From: Isoperla grammatica
Taxonomy: Eukaryota; Arthropoda; Insecta; Plecoptera; Perlodidae
Reading direction: 5' to 3'
Length of the DNA: 64,000 bases
Assembly (NCBI GenBank): GCA_945910005.1
Contig: OX246746.1
Location: forward strand, 34,062,686-34,126,685
The translations under genes and the position numbers were made by a program. The notes under the pieces were generated by a model that saw only the letters and a program-made list of their open reading frames with translations, was not told where the DNA came from and made no database searches. Position 1 is the first letter of the stretch. The number at the start of each line of letters is the position of its first letter. Positions 46,559 to 57,125 of this stretch are shown piece after piece.

Positions 46559-46820
46559 CTGATATCCACTGGAAGCCACCACTTGCATAAAACCCAAGAG
46601 CAACCAGAAGCTGCGTATCTGCAGGAATAGCGTTGTGGCAATTTGTCCTCCTTTCGATTGTGGGCCTCAGTTCTTCGAGCAGTTGTTCAAACAAAGCCTT
46701 ATTGAGCCTAGTAGTGTGGAACAGCAGTGTATCACTTATGTTGTGAGCCCGTATGCGGTCATATTGCATTGGCTCTTCATCAAATATGGCCAAAGCTATA
46801 GCAGCAGCTGCTCCTGCCAT
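46559..46820 (-). pseudogene. PIF/Harbinger transposase (HARBI1-like), exon 1
   Basis: Begins with ATG at 46820-46818: MAGAAAAIALAIFDEEP, then LFEQLLEELRPTIERRT and LLVALGFYASGGFQWIS. This is the helical N-terminal region of HARBI1-like transposases. The donor is inferred at TCAG|GTACAA (46559/46558) because its phase matches the exon-2 acceptor; a stronger-looking GTATGT lies 27 bp downstream but would not keep frame. The ORF itself is unbroken here. Confidence 0.85.
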
Positions 46821-47883
46821 CTTAAATCAAACAACACAATTAGGCCTACATTTGAGAAGAGCATTGTTGGATTTTGACAATGATTGTGTATAAAATAGGC
46901 TCGCAAGTTGGACGTTGCCCAGATACAAAGGCCTAACATACAATACCCTAAACCTATGGTGAATAATTATGTAACATTTTAACTGTTGAAATAAACAACC
47001 CAAAAATCACTAGCTAATAGGCCTACCCACTTATATACTTGGGACTAGACCCGGGTCTAGAGAACCTACAACTAGGAACAAAATAGGACTTAGCATAGGC
47101 CTAATCCTGTTTAGTGGGGACTGGGTTGGCATCTAAGCATAGCCCAGCCCATGCATCAGACTAGGCCTAGTAGGTTAGTATGTATTATCATAACATTGAG
47201 CAAACTTAATTGTACGCCATAGATAACTATGGTAGCTTAGAATAGACAGATCTTGACCATGGATAATATTCCAGTGGATCATGTACAATAAATAACTATC
47301 AACTATCAACCTAGGCTAGCAAGAAAAATAACTGAGGCTTAAGCTACTATGCTTAGCTCTATGGCTAGGCCTAGGGCCTAGGGTCGACAAGCTCGATGCT
47401 AGGCCTAGCCTAGGCCTAGGCCTAGGCCTACCTAGGCCTAGAGTCAGGGCATTGGGTTTCAGGGTTACCTGAAAATGTTAGGTTATGTAGCTTTATGATT
47501 ACTAAAACCTACGTAACATCGGCCAGGCCTTTTCATATTTTAAAGTCCATATTATTTGAAATAAAATCACTTTCTAAACCCATGGGTAGGCATATCAGTT
47601 TTAAAACTAGGCTAGTTTCAAGTTGGGAGAATGGGAGCCGATAACCTTAAAACATGCTTAGAACGGCGAGACAAACCCCTAGGCCCCTGACTTGTCACAT
47701 ACCTTTTCTTGTTTTGTCCTCTATATCAGTAACGTTGTTTTTAAACAATATTATTATTGTATTTAGCCGAAACAATAAGACTTACCTCAATGCTTCGCTG
47801 ACACGGACAACGCAAATTCAATCCCAAACAAAACAACGACGATCAGCTGGAAAATGGCGGCGTATTTCAAAAGTAGCGAGATA
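46821..47883. other. Upstream region of the Harbinger transposase; no gene
   Basis: Dense TAGGCCTA motifs, including a near-tandem AGGCCT cluster at about 47395-47450. A promoter is expected here on the minus strand, but no TATA-like box could be assigned. The plus-strand frame at 47654-47884 has no family match. Confidence 0.4.
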
Positions 47884-48014
47884 ACCGGGCACCAGAGTTA
47901 GGCCGAGTTAGCCGGTGTTAAATGTACTGGAATGTGACTTTACCCGTAACCCAGCTTAACTCGCCGTAACTCTCCTTAACACGGGTTAAAAAACGTCGTA
48001 CAGAAATCGGGCCC
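47884..48014. other. Candidate right end of the Harbinger element
   Basis: Inward from 48014 the complement reads GGGCCCGATTTCTGTACGAC, then repeated GTTAA/GAGTTA-type motifs. It resembles animal Harbinger termini in having a GGGCC start and iterated GTTA motifs. A matching left terminus is not secure (see 13130-13230), and no target duplication was confirmed because a hAT was inserted 14 bp outside. Confidence 0.45.
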
Positions 48015-48027
48015 CTGCGTCAAAGAT

Positions 48028-48691
48028 CATAGGCGTGCGCAGGAGGGGGGGGGGGGGGGGGGGGCAAGTGGGACCGCGGCCCCCCCACTAGGATAGGTGA
48101 GCTTTTTTCTTTTTAAATAGAATTTGGCCCAGGGTGTGCCGTATACGCCTGCCGATCGTAAAAGACGAGAAGAGGACCTATAGCACCTTCCTCATATTAA
48201 ATATATTCCTCAAACTGTCACTGTTGCTCCAACTGCCTTGCCCGTTTGACCCGGAAAAGAATAGGTCCAGAATAGTGCCTGTCGTAATGAGCGACAAAAA
48301 TGCTGACGCCTGACATAATGGTTCTAGTCTTACCTGAAGTCCTAATAGATTGGAATGACGTTGGAATCAGCTGACCGGCCTCAACATCAACTGTTGCCTT
48401 ACCGTCAAGATTTTGGCTGTGGGACTGACCACTTCCTTCACTTTATAACAATGATATCACTGATATCGACAAATAATTGTGTGAAATGAACCCAGTGAAC
48501 AGACAACCTGTACTTCTCCTAATACGCTTAAAAACACGTTTAAAAACGCATGTCTTTAAAAAATCTCGTGCGAAGCTTTTTGTGGGGGGCATCCCCCCCC
48601 CCCCCCCACACACCCCATTGGCGCCGCCGTGAAGTACTTTCATTGGAAATTTATTGTGCCCCCCCATTGACAACCTCTGCGCACGCCTATG
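48028..48691. mobile_element. Non-autonomous hAT, copy 1
   Basis: Ends CATAGGCGTGCGCAGG and CTCTGCGCACGCCTATG are flanked by exact TCAAAGAT (48020-48027 and 48692-48699). G- and C-runs lie just inside the ends. The 664-bp element is about 90% identical to 52595-53250. Confidence 0.95.
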
Positions 48692-48699
48692 TCAAAGAT

Positions 48700-49128
48700 A
48701 GTAAGATATACCCTGTTGCTTTTGGGTAATTCATAATCATCAGTGAATAACTTACATTCATACCAGCAAATAAATAGTTTGCAATTTTCAGAGACGTTCT
48801 GTAACAAATTAATAACTAACACTGACAAGTGAATAATGGAATTCACGAGTTTCAAAACACCTTACTAAAATACGAAATAAAACCGAAACGCGCGTTCCGG
48901 TTTCGGAAAAGGAACCGGAACACTGTGTTCTGTGGCGTTCCGGCACAAGTTAAGCCAAGGTTAGTGGAATAAGCTTTGTGATTAAAATAAATAGGCATAT
49001 ATTTTATTCAAATACTACTGTTAATCAAAAATGCACTCTTATAAATGGAATCAAACTGTAAAATAGCCTACCATACACTACACAGTATGAAATGAATACA
49101 ACCATATAGATCTGAATGTGTGTAAAAA
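48700..49128. other. No gene seen
   Basis: Contains a GC-rich patch with repeated GTTCCGG at about 48890-48950; otherwise AT-rich. Confidence 0.4.
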
Positions 49129-49130
49129 AG

Positions 49131-49369
49131 CTTCGTTCGCCTGTCCTACATTTGACACTAGTGCAAGTCAACTGTCAGCGTCAGTGCTGAATCGTTCCTT
49201 CTTTTGTACCAGTAAAAGTCAGTGTAAATATTTGTATGGCATTCGCCTGTTATTAAAACTTACACTGGGGGGTGTAGCCATGCAGTGCAGGAGATGTTTA
49301 GTTACACTGGCTATATAGCTCGTGTAAGACGCCTTGCTACACTGGCCAGTGTAAGACCGGCGAACGAAG
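49131..49369. mobile_element. MITE related to the 13.5-kb foldback element
   Basis: Ends CTTCGTTCGCC are perfectly inverted (49131-49141 and 49359-49369) and continue as TGTCCTACA versus GGTCTTACA. The start AGCTTCGTTCGCCTGTCCT resembles AGCTTTGTTCGTCTGTCCT at 13535. Repeats of TTACACTGG occur inside. Target duplication not resolved. Confidence 0.65.
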
Positions 49370-50440
49370 ATAAAGTATACCCATACAACATGTAAAACGT
49401 AATTCCACTTTATTTTTCTTCGTGTGGAGTGTAGACTAAAGCATATGAATTGCATTTTCTTTATTTTCCATTCTATGTGGCTTTGTATTATTTCTTGTTA
49501 CATGCGCAATGTGCACTGTTACAACTTACAACCATTGTTCAGTGTGGTCGTGGGAGCTATATTGGTATAGTCTATTCTATTGATAACAGTTTATTTTTAT
49601 CTTGTCTGTTGTAGTATTTGTGTGTACTGAGTATTTACACTTGTTCCGTAATTTGGATGTTTATCAGTAAGCGTACGTACGTAGAAAACCTGATGTCCCT
49701 CTACATCGCGGTATTTGGAATAGTTGGGGAGGAACGTCTGAGGGCGGTTCCGAAAATTCCAAAAGTAGTTTTAGAAAGGTCTCTTTGTACACGCCATTTT
49801 CCATGCAAGTATGTGCATCTAACTTCAAAGGTCCTCAAATGAGAATCATGTAAGTGGAACACTGTAAAGAAACCAATATAAATTCCCGCACATAGAAACT
49901 TAATATTTTTTTACAAAATGGCGGTTAAAGTTGCAATTCCAAAACTTTTTCCAGTATCGACATTGTTGGTGTGGACATAAATATAGAAAATTATTTCAAT
50001 CTGTTCATAAGTTTTAATTAAAGAAAAATAAAACTGGGTTTTTCCACTTATTAATTTTTTGTAGGTTGGCATCTTGGCGGATTTTGGTGATTATGTTACC
50101 AGCATCTAGTTTAGTGCTCACGAGTGTTGACTTCAAATTTCAGCCAAATCCGTCAAGCCGTTTGACCTGTGCGCGACGAACAAAATTTGGCGCACACACA
50201 GACAAAGCGCCGATCGAGTTGAATTGAGAGATTCACTCAGGTACGCTCCGCTCATCTAGTTACAGAATTCTGTTGTTCATGGAGGGAAAGCGCTCAACGC
50301 TTTTATTTTCCGAGTAAGGCAAACAAATGTTGGTTGAAAATTTATTTTTTACTTTTTAGTACATTTAAATATATGCGTTGTATAAAAAAAGCAATTTTTT
50401 TCGTATAATATTATTACATTATATAATTATGTATATGGAG
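49370..50440. other. No gene seen
   Basis: Unassigned sequence. The plus-strand frame at 49618-49842 has no recognisable domain. Confidence 0.4.
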
Positions 50441-50454
50441 CAATCGTCGTAAGT

Positions 50455-50545
50455 TTTCCCCGACTGGGATCGAACCAGCGCACTCCGACAACGTACCAAT
50501 GCTCTGGCATAAGAGCTGATCTAATTGCTGAACGTAGCAATTTAG
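50455..50545 (-). repeat. tRNA-like SINE head
   Basis: On the minus strand, CTGGTTCGATCCCAG forms a perfect T arm with a B box, and a GATCAGCTCTTATGCCAGAG stretch is D-arm-like. No matching acceptor 5' strand exists, so it is SINE-derived rather than a tRNA gene. Confidence 0.5.
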
Positions 50546-51290
50546 ACATATGGTTCTTGTGGACCACGATTATTTCAGATCGTAAGATCATAAATAGACC
50601 GCCAAGCTGGCGTACACGGGTTCCATTCTAGTTCGGGGCAAATATCATTACTCATTAGTCTCTGTTAACATCGTCCAGTAAATTAGAAGTAATTCAACGT
50701 CAACTTTGAACACTGTCCTGTATTATTTATTGTCTATGTCTATGATTGTATGAAAACAATTCAGATTTTCAGTTTTGTTTTCTTTAGTCTACAAGTGTAT
50801 AGGTCGGTCAGTTTACAAAGAAACGAGATTCGGAATTTGATATTCATAAAATAATGAACACAAGCACATACCGTCATTATAGATATGAATATTGTGTTAA
50901 TTCATCAGTCGATAAAATTGTACAAGCGGTCATTTCCGGTGTGTGGTGAGTCACCCGCTGGTCCACGAGTGTGATAAGATGTGTTCTGAAATACTAGAAA
51001 AACGCTCTGTTTGACGCGTTGATAAGCGAGCGCGTCCATATCTACGAACGTTCTGGCGAAAAGATCTCAAAGCTAATAAAAACAACAATTAACAACAATT
51101 CAAGAATGCACATTGCAAAAATTTGTCTAATTCCCATAGCTATTATAATTCCCGATATTGTTGAATGCAGTGCCATGTGCGTTGCTAAGAATTTTCTTTG
51201 TCATGTTTTCGCCGCGGTCCGCCACCGTTACTAACAGTTATTGACAGCAATAGAAATGTAATTTCTGCCTCTAATACGTATCCGATCGCG
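50546..51290. other. No gene seen
   Basis: No feature recognised. Confidence 0.4.
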
Positions 51291-51299
51291 TCTAAATTA

Positions 51300-51540
51300 G
51301 TATATTCGTGACCGGATGAAAATGTACTACAAGATAGCCACCTCACATTTTGCTGTTACTGTTTTTCAGAAAAATATTTTCGAGTAACTTTTTTGTAACT
51401 TTGCCAATATTTATCAGATAGCCATAAAATGAACAGATTCGTGACCGGAAAAAGCTTTAAAAAAATATGGCTATCTCACATTTTGCCACCATTTTGTTTC
51501 AGAAAAATATTTTGCAGTAACTATGGTGTAACTTTGTAGC
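51300..51540. repeat. Two-copy direct repeat of about 130 bp
   Basis: TTCGTGACCGGA, CTCACATTTTGC, TTTCAGAAAAATATTTT and GTAACTTTG recur in the same order in 51305-51415 and 51439-51540. Confidence 0.75.
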
Positions 51541-51650
51541 TTTTCAAACGATTTTGCCTCAAAACTATACACCTTCAATCCACATCGAGGCTTGTAGATG
51601 GTTCAAATTTCAAGTTGATCGGACTTTCCGTTCGACCGCTATCGACGGAC

Positions 51651-51677
51651 ATAAAAAAAAAAAAAAAAAAAAAAAAA
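51651..51677. repeat. Poly-A tract
   Basis: A continuous A-run; could be a retroposon tail or a simple repeat. Confidence 0.85.
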
Positions 51678-51903
51678 CAGAACGAAGTGCCATAAGAGTC
51701 AAGTGGAAACGCTCGCTTCGCTCGCTTAATGATCCGACGCAGGTGCAGAACGAAAGCAACGAAAGATAACAGTGGACTCGAGCAACCTTTTCCCCTCAAT
51801 CGAGTTGTGGAGAGGGTAACATAAGGTCCCCCCCCCCCCTCCCGACCCGTAAAGATTGAAAATTTTCAACTCGGAGTTGGTTACTCGTCTGAGTCGTCTC
51901 ATA

Positions 51904-51950
51904 CTATTCACTCTTCTTGTGTATGAGTCATACACAAGAAGAGTGAATAG
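51904..51950. other. Perfect 23-bp hairpin, 1-base loop
   Basis: CTATTCACTCTTCTTGTGTA followed by TGA, then G, then the exact complement. No neighbouring element ends were identified. Confidence 0.9.
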
Positions 51951-52286
51951 GCGCGTCTGAATAGTATTACAAAACATCCCCAAGACATATGTATTGAACA
52001 CAGAAAGCCATGAACGTCGAAAACAAAACATTTCTCACTTTATACACTAAAGATTGAACGTATTACGCATGGTGGCCACAGTGGAGGCCACAATGGCATG
52101 TGATTGGAAGTTCATTGTTTTGTTACTATGTTTCAGCTGGCTTTTGATGCAAATTCAACTGTTCTCTAACTTTGGTTTGCTATTATAACTTAAAGTCAAC
52201 ATAAACAAACTCTTTTGTCTCGATTACTCTTTTAATCGTTTACAAAGGCATACTATAATCATTTTCGTACACTTTATCGGGGGATA

Positions 52287-53960
52287 TAGACGGTCAGCTA
52301 CGCACTTTTGTGGTCTCACTCGGCCGGACCAACCGAGAGTAGGCTAAAAAAATTCGTAATTTTTACCTGATTACAGCAAAGTCAATCCGGAAATCGAAAT
52401 CGGTAGCTTTCACTTTTTGTAGCCAAAAAACGGCAAAAAACGGGAAATTTAAAGGGATAGTCATGTGAGAAACTAAAAAATTCCCAATGAGCCATAAATG
52501 CATGAAATTCAGTTATGTGTAAAATAAAATTGATATTGGTTGCTTCAATGCAAGAAAAAAAAATAGTGAACATTTAGCTATTCTACTAGTTTCACATAGG
52601 CGTGCGCAGGGGGGGGGGTGGCAAGGGGGGGCAGCTGCCCCCCCATTAGGATAGGTGAGCTTTTTTTAATATAGAAGATATAGAATAGAATTTGGCCCAG
52701 GGTATACCGTATACGCCTGCCGATCGTAAAAGACGAGAAGAGGACCTATAACACCTTCCTCATATTAAATATATTCCTCAAACTGTCACTGTTGCTCCAA
52801 CTGCCTTGCCCGTTTGACCCGGCAAAGAATAGGTCTAGAGTGCCTGTCGTAATGAGCGACAAAAATGCTGACGCCTGACATAATGGTTCTAATCTTACCT
52901 GAAGTTCTAGATTGGAATGATGTTGGAATCAGCTGACCGGTCTCAACATCAACTGTTGTCTTACCGCCAAGATTTTGGCTGTGGGACTGACCACTTCCTT
53001 CACTTTGTAACAATGATATCACTGATATCCCCAAGTAATTGTGTGAAATTAACCCTTTGAACAGACCACCTGTACTCCTCCTAATACGCTTTAAAACACG
53101 TTTAAAAATGCATGTCTTTCAAAAATCTCCTGCGGCGCTTTTTATCGGGGGAATCCCCTCCCCCCCCCCCCCCCTTGGCGCCACCGCGAAATACTTTCAT
53201 TATGAATTTATTGTGTCCCCCCAATTGATCAACCTCTGCGCACGCCCATGTAGTTTCACTTCACCAGCTCTGCTGCATTTTTCTTCTAAGCGTAGTACAG
53301 CTGTATCGGTTCTGAGCTCGCTAGCGCTTTCCCGATAGACAGAGCGCTCATTGTGTTATACGAGACCAGCCATAACACTCGGCGACTGCGGACAGTGCCG
53401 CTCAAAACAGATTGCAACTTTTCTACACTTCAAGTCACAAAAAACATTAATTGCAGGGCATCTTGTAGAAGTACACGTTCGTACTAAGAAGCATGTTATC
53501 GGTAGAGAAACGATGCACATTAAAACTCCTGGTCGATTTTTGATAAGTGCCCTATTTTAGCGGTGGTTTTACTATCTCGAGGTAACATTTTTGTTATATG
53601 GGAATTACCATGAGAAGAGTTGCTCGGTGCTACTTGGTAGCAACAAGCCAAAAAATCGCGTTTTCTTTAATTTTTTGAACCTCCTGCTTTTTAAACATGG
53701 TATCTTTTAGTCTTGTTTTCCATATTTGAGGGTGGACATGTACAAATAGTAGTTTTTAGTTTTGTGCCGGGGAAGGTGGCAAAAAATTTCGCAAATTGTT
53801 TTTTAGAAATAAAGAAACAATAATTCAAAAATGGAAATCATTAGCGTCTGGCGTTGAGATCTAAAAAACGGTCAGAAATGTCACAATTTATCAAATAGAC
53901 TAACTGACCGGTAACAATGGAAGAGGTAAGCTAATTTCATATTTTAAGAGGATTGCGTGC
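52287..53960. mobile_element. TAGACGG-type element, second copy, interrupted
   Basis: 52287-52450 matches the complement of the right end of the element at 16390-19559 (TAGACGGTCAGCTACGCAC, ACTCGGCCGGACCAACCGAG). The match resumes at about 53767 (GGGGAAGGTGGCAAAAAATT, GCGTTGAGATC, AACGGTCAGAAAT) in collinear order. The intervening 1.3 kb is therefore a later insertion that also holds the hAT at 52595. The far end was not found. Confidence 0.75.
52595..53250. mobile_element. Non-autonomous hAT, copy 2
   Basis: Same family as 48028-48691, with ends CATAGGCGTGCGCAGG and TGCGCACGCCCATG. Exact TAGTTTCA lies at 52587-52594 and 53251-53258. A minus-strand frame (52786-53034) is open here but has stops in copy 1, so coding is not supported. 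Confidence 0.95.
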
Positions 53961-54835
53961 GGCCAGAGTACCATTCTGAGCGTCCGGCGTGCAGTACTTT
54001 CATACTATACAAACTACGTGCACAAAAATCCACTTATTTCGATTCTGTTTGAACCAGCATTTAGAGAACTTAATTGTTGTTTTAGTACATAGCGTTTTTG
54101 TTAGATTATTGCATAGATTTTTTGTTTTCAGGTTGCAAACTTCCCTAGATTTTTTCGTTTTTTTTTCGTAATTTTTAGTCCCCGTTTAAAAATTGTTTGT
54201 GTCCGAACTAGATCAAATTTGAAAAAAAACGCTATGTACGTAACATCACAGTGTCATTGTTAAAACGGACACAAAATATGAGCGTGATCCAAGTAATAAT
54301 GTAGACGTGAGATGTATAGTACGAATGCTCTGCAAATCACACATTTGGCTATGGTTCGTGGCGTTCTCTCACGAAAGTTGATTATTTTGCTTTGAAGCAA
54401 AGAGGGGAGGTAAAGTGGGCGGGATCGGCCACTCGATTAGACTTGGCATCGTATTACACGAGCAACTATGTGTCATTGTATCGTTTTATATCATCTCACC
54501 AAATAAAATATCATATGAAGACCTTTTAGAATTGAAGAGATGTCGTGACGCGGATTACTGTATGTTGTTGGATATTGATTTCGATATCCCGCTGGCAGAC
54601 ACCATAAATCCTTCTTTAAATTCACCAATCATTTTTATTAGCCTCATTGCAAATACTGAGGTGTGTTATTTCGATTCATATCTTTGTTATAATATTTTAC
54701 TGTGAATGTACTGACTGCATTTGAGGCGATGCAACTGCATCTCAATATACTATCAATATGGCAATAATTATATATATATATTTGTGGGTTAAAACATAAA
54801 CGCGTGTAGAATAAAAATACAATCACTAAGAAAAT
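53961..54835. other. No confident gene
   Basis: A 96-codon plus-strand frame (54415-54705) contains ELKRCRDADYCMLLDIDFDI but matches no family I can name. It has no obvious splice context and is left as a chance frame. Confidence 0.35.
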
Positions 54836-54837
54836 CT

Positions 54838-54900
54838 ATCCCCGCTGGGACTCGAACCCAGATCTGCTGTTAGCTTAGTACAGTGACTACAGACAGGCTA
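54838..54900 (-). repeat. tRNA-like SINE head or pseudo-tRNA
   Basis: Minus-strand CTGGGTTCGAGTCCCAG forms a perfect T arm, but the anticodon and acceptor arms do not close. Confidence 0.5.
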
Positions 54901-55259
54901 CAGTCTAATACAACATCGAATTGACATTTCAATTAGGATTGTTCCATATAAGAAGTGGTCAGACGCCTCTGCCCTGAAATTAAGCACTGCTCGCATGTGA
55001 CGAAAGCGTGTGTATGGTAGTCTTGGGCCAAGTATAACAAGGATTACAATGAAAAATATCACTTATAATATTTTTTTTTTTTTTTTATTGTATTAAGTAG
55101 TTTTCACTTGTTCTTACTTATTGACCTCTACTCATGATGCTGGGCCAGCAATGTGAAAGGTAACCCACATATTGCAGAGTATCGTGGTGTTTCTACTGCA
55201 GACTAGAGGATCTGCGTGGTTGTAGTGATCATGCATTGATGATGATGCATCTTCACACA

Positions 55260-55330
55260 GCATCGGTGGTTCAGTGGTAGAATGCTCGCCTGCCACGCGG
55301 GCGGCCCGGGTTCGATTCCCGGCCGATGCA
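55260..55330 (+). tRNA. tRNA-Gly (anticodon GCC)
   Basis: A 71-nt cloverleaf with acceptor stem GCATCGG/CCGATGC plus A at the discriminator. The D arm holds an A box (TGGTTCAGTGG), the anticodon arm is CTCGC-CTGCCAC-GCGGG, and the T arm is CCGGG-TTCGATT-CCCGG. All stems pair except for one tolerable position. A T-run at 55334-55341 serves as the pol III terminator. CCA is not encoded, as expected in eukaryotes. The acceptor stem pairs, unlike the SINE heads nearby, so this appears to be a real gene. Confidence 0.97.
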
Positions 55331-55333
55331 AGC

Positions 55334-55341
55334 TTTTTTTT
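55334..55341 (+). terminator. Pol III terminator of tRNA-Gly
   Basis: Eight consecutive T residues three bases after the tRNA. Confidence 0.9.
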
Positions 55342-55564
55342 AACATACCTATCAAGGACCCTTAGATAGTGCTAATCACGGCCATCTAGATCAATTCTGA
55401 AATCATCAATTCCCATAATACATGTATACGTACGTGGCAAGTGGCAAACTCAGCCAATTTCGGGAAATCGCTTATTGATTAAACAAAATTCCGGTCGATG
55501 TAGGTAGATACCTTCTCGTGGTGACCAGTGCCCGCAAAGAGGGCTCTCGTGCATATCTTTGACA

Positions 55565-55820
55565 ATCCCTTAGCTCATTATCAGTGGTACGATGCGAGAC
55601 TCTAATTCAGGAGGTCGCCGGTTCGATTCCGGCCACCGCCAGTCCTGACTGAAGGTTTTCCTCAGTCGTAAAGGTGAATACTGCCTACTAGCAGCTCTCG
55701 GAAATTCCTTCCCAACTATCCAAAGACTCTAATAACCTAGTTGGTCACCTGAAGAGGGGCACATCAGGTAAAGCTGATGTGCACCCTGTAACGGGTATTC
55801 CTACGAAATATTATTAATTA
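55565..55820 (+). mobile_element. tRNA-derived SINE, second family
   Basis: TTAGCTCATTATCAGTGGTAC (A-box region, one base off canonical spacing) and CGCCGGTTCGATTCCGGCC (T arm/B box) form the head. The body runs through TTTTCCTCAGTCGTAAAGG and GGTCACCTGAAGAGGGGCAC to TACGAAATATT. The acceptor stem cannot close. Confidence 0.7.
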
Positions 55821-56032
55821 ATTACCATTTTGATCAGTTGTTTAATGTTTTCTTCTCTGTATCTTCCTTCTCGTTTATGGTGGCCTGTTTGCGAACTAAA
55901 CGTCTAACACTCCCCCCCCCCCTCCCCAATGTCCCCTAAACCTTCTATGTATTTTGTTTCTCTTTATGGCGATCATCCCAGCGGTTTACCTCTACGTCAA
56001 AAACCGAAGAATGTTTATATTTTAAATTATAT

Positions 56033-56296
56033 CTCAAGAATGGACTTCGAAATCGAAAATCTTAATCAACAGTGCACTGTGGTTTGTTTGGTATGCTCTA
56101 CATACTGAATGCTCTAAATTGTGTCTTACATTATGATCAGTATGGTTTTTATTTTTAATTAATTTTAATACTAATTATCGATATAATAATCAAAATAGCA
56201 ACGCTAATGGTTATAATATTTCATTCAGTTTGCAAGGCTTACCAAAGCACAGTGCGCTGTTGATTCAGATTTTCGATTTCGAGTCGTGTTCTTAAG
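56033..56296. mobile_element. MITE with about 50-bp inverted ends
   Basis: GACTTCGAAATCGAAAATCT and AATCAACAGTGCACTGTG are inverted at the right end with a few mismatches, extending outward through CAAGAA/TTCTT. The interior of about 150 bp is AT-rich. Confidence 0.8.
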
Positions 56297-56855
56297 TACA
56301 GGATTTATTGCTATGGGATTATTTTATTAAATGCTATTTTCCATGAGAAGAACAAACTCCATAGCAACCATAAACAAATCACGTAAATCGACTGTGCACT
56401 CCGCCCTTATTCCATTCCAACAAGAAAATATCGTAGTTGTTGATCATACTGCTGTAAAACCAGGTAAATGTAGTATAAAAGCAGATACACAGAGGATAAA
56501 AGCGATGAAGGAAGGAAAAAAGTAGACCTATTGTTTTGTTTATTTATTTTGCAGCCATATACATGACAGTTATATAATGTTACACTTAGAGAGCAAAGAC
56601 ACATATTAACAACTTTGGTAACAACATGGGGTTTGTCAAACAAAGAACTAATTACAGACACATTTAAAATCACAAACAAATTTAATAATAAACAATAGAC
56701 CAACAGAAATTATAGACAATTCACTCGCCATCTAGCATTTTATTAATACATTATATTATATGTACAATCTTGGACAAAAGCACAACACTTTAAGTTCTAT
56801 GGGTCAGTAGGTACAGTTCTCACCGATTTTTCTCACCTTGCCACCCATAGAAATT
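56297..56855. other. No confident gene
   Basis: A 64-codon plus-strand frame ends at 56525. It is basic and short, with no family match, and is not called. Confidence 0.35.
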
Positions 56856-56859
56856 CCTC

Positions 56860-57125
56860 TCCATATTCATAGGTTTTACGTACGTCACAATGTGCGCGTA
56901 GCGCCCATACCATATTTACGATAATTCATTGGTGGTTTATATCTACATGGTAGACTTCAAACCACCTTAGATATTTTTATTTATTTTTTGTGTGTGTGAA
57001 CATAATTGGAATTACTTAAGTAAATTATCAAATTAAACACGAAAATGCTTTAGGCTGTGTCTAAATCCATTGTATCCTAATCAAGGCCGCTGTTACGTCA
57101 CGTGGGAACTATAAATACAGGACGG
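56860..57125 (+). promoter_or_regulatory. CRE/TATA-like module, copy 1
   Basis: TTCATAGGTTTTACGTACGTCAC at 56866-56888 is followed about 200 bp later by GGCCGCTGTTACGTCACGTG at 57085 and CTATAAATA at 57110-57118. The ACGTCAC core matches CREB/ATF-type sites and CACGTG an E-box. The same two-part arrangement recurs at 62980-63285. It could be a duplicated promoter or a pair of solo repeat copies. Confidence 0.5.

Noticed and set aside
54415..54705. 96-codon plus-strand frame as a gene or exon
   Set aside because: No recognisable domain, codon pattern or splice context; cannot be supported from sequence alone.
54955..55050. Possible 5S rRNA-like internal promoter (AATTAAGCACTGCTCGCATG)
   Set aside because: Only a short A-box-like match; the rest does not align with 5S rRNA.
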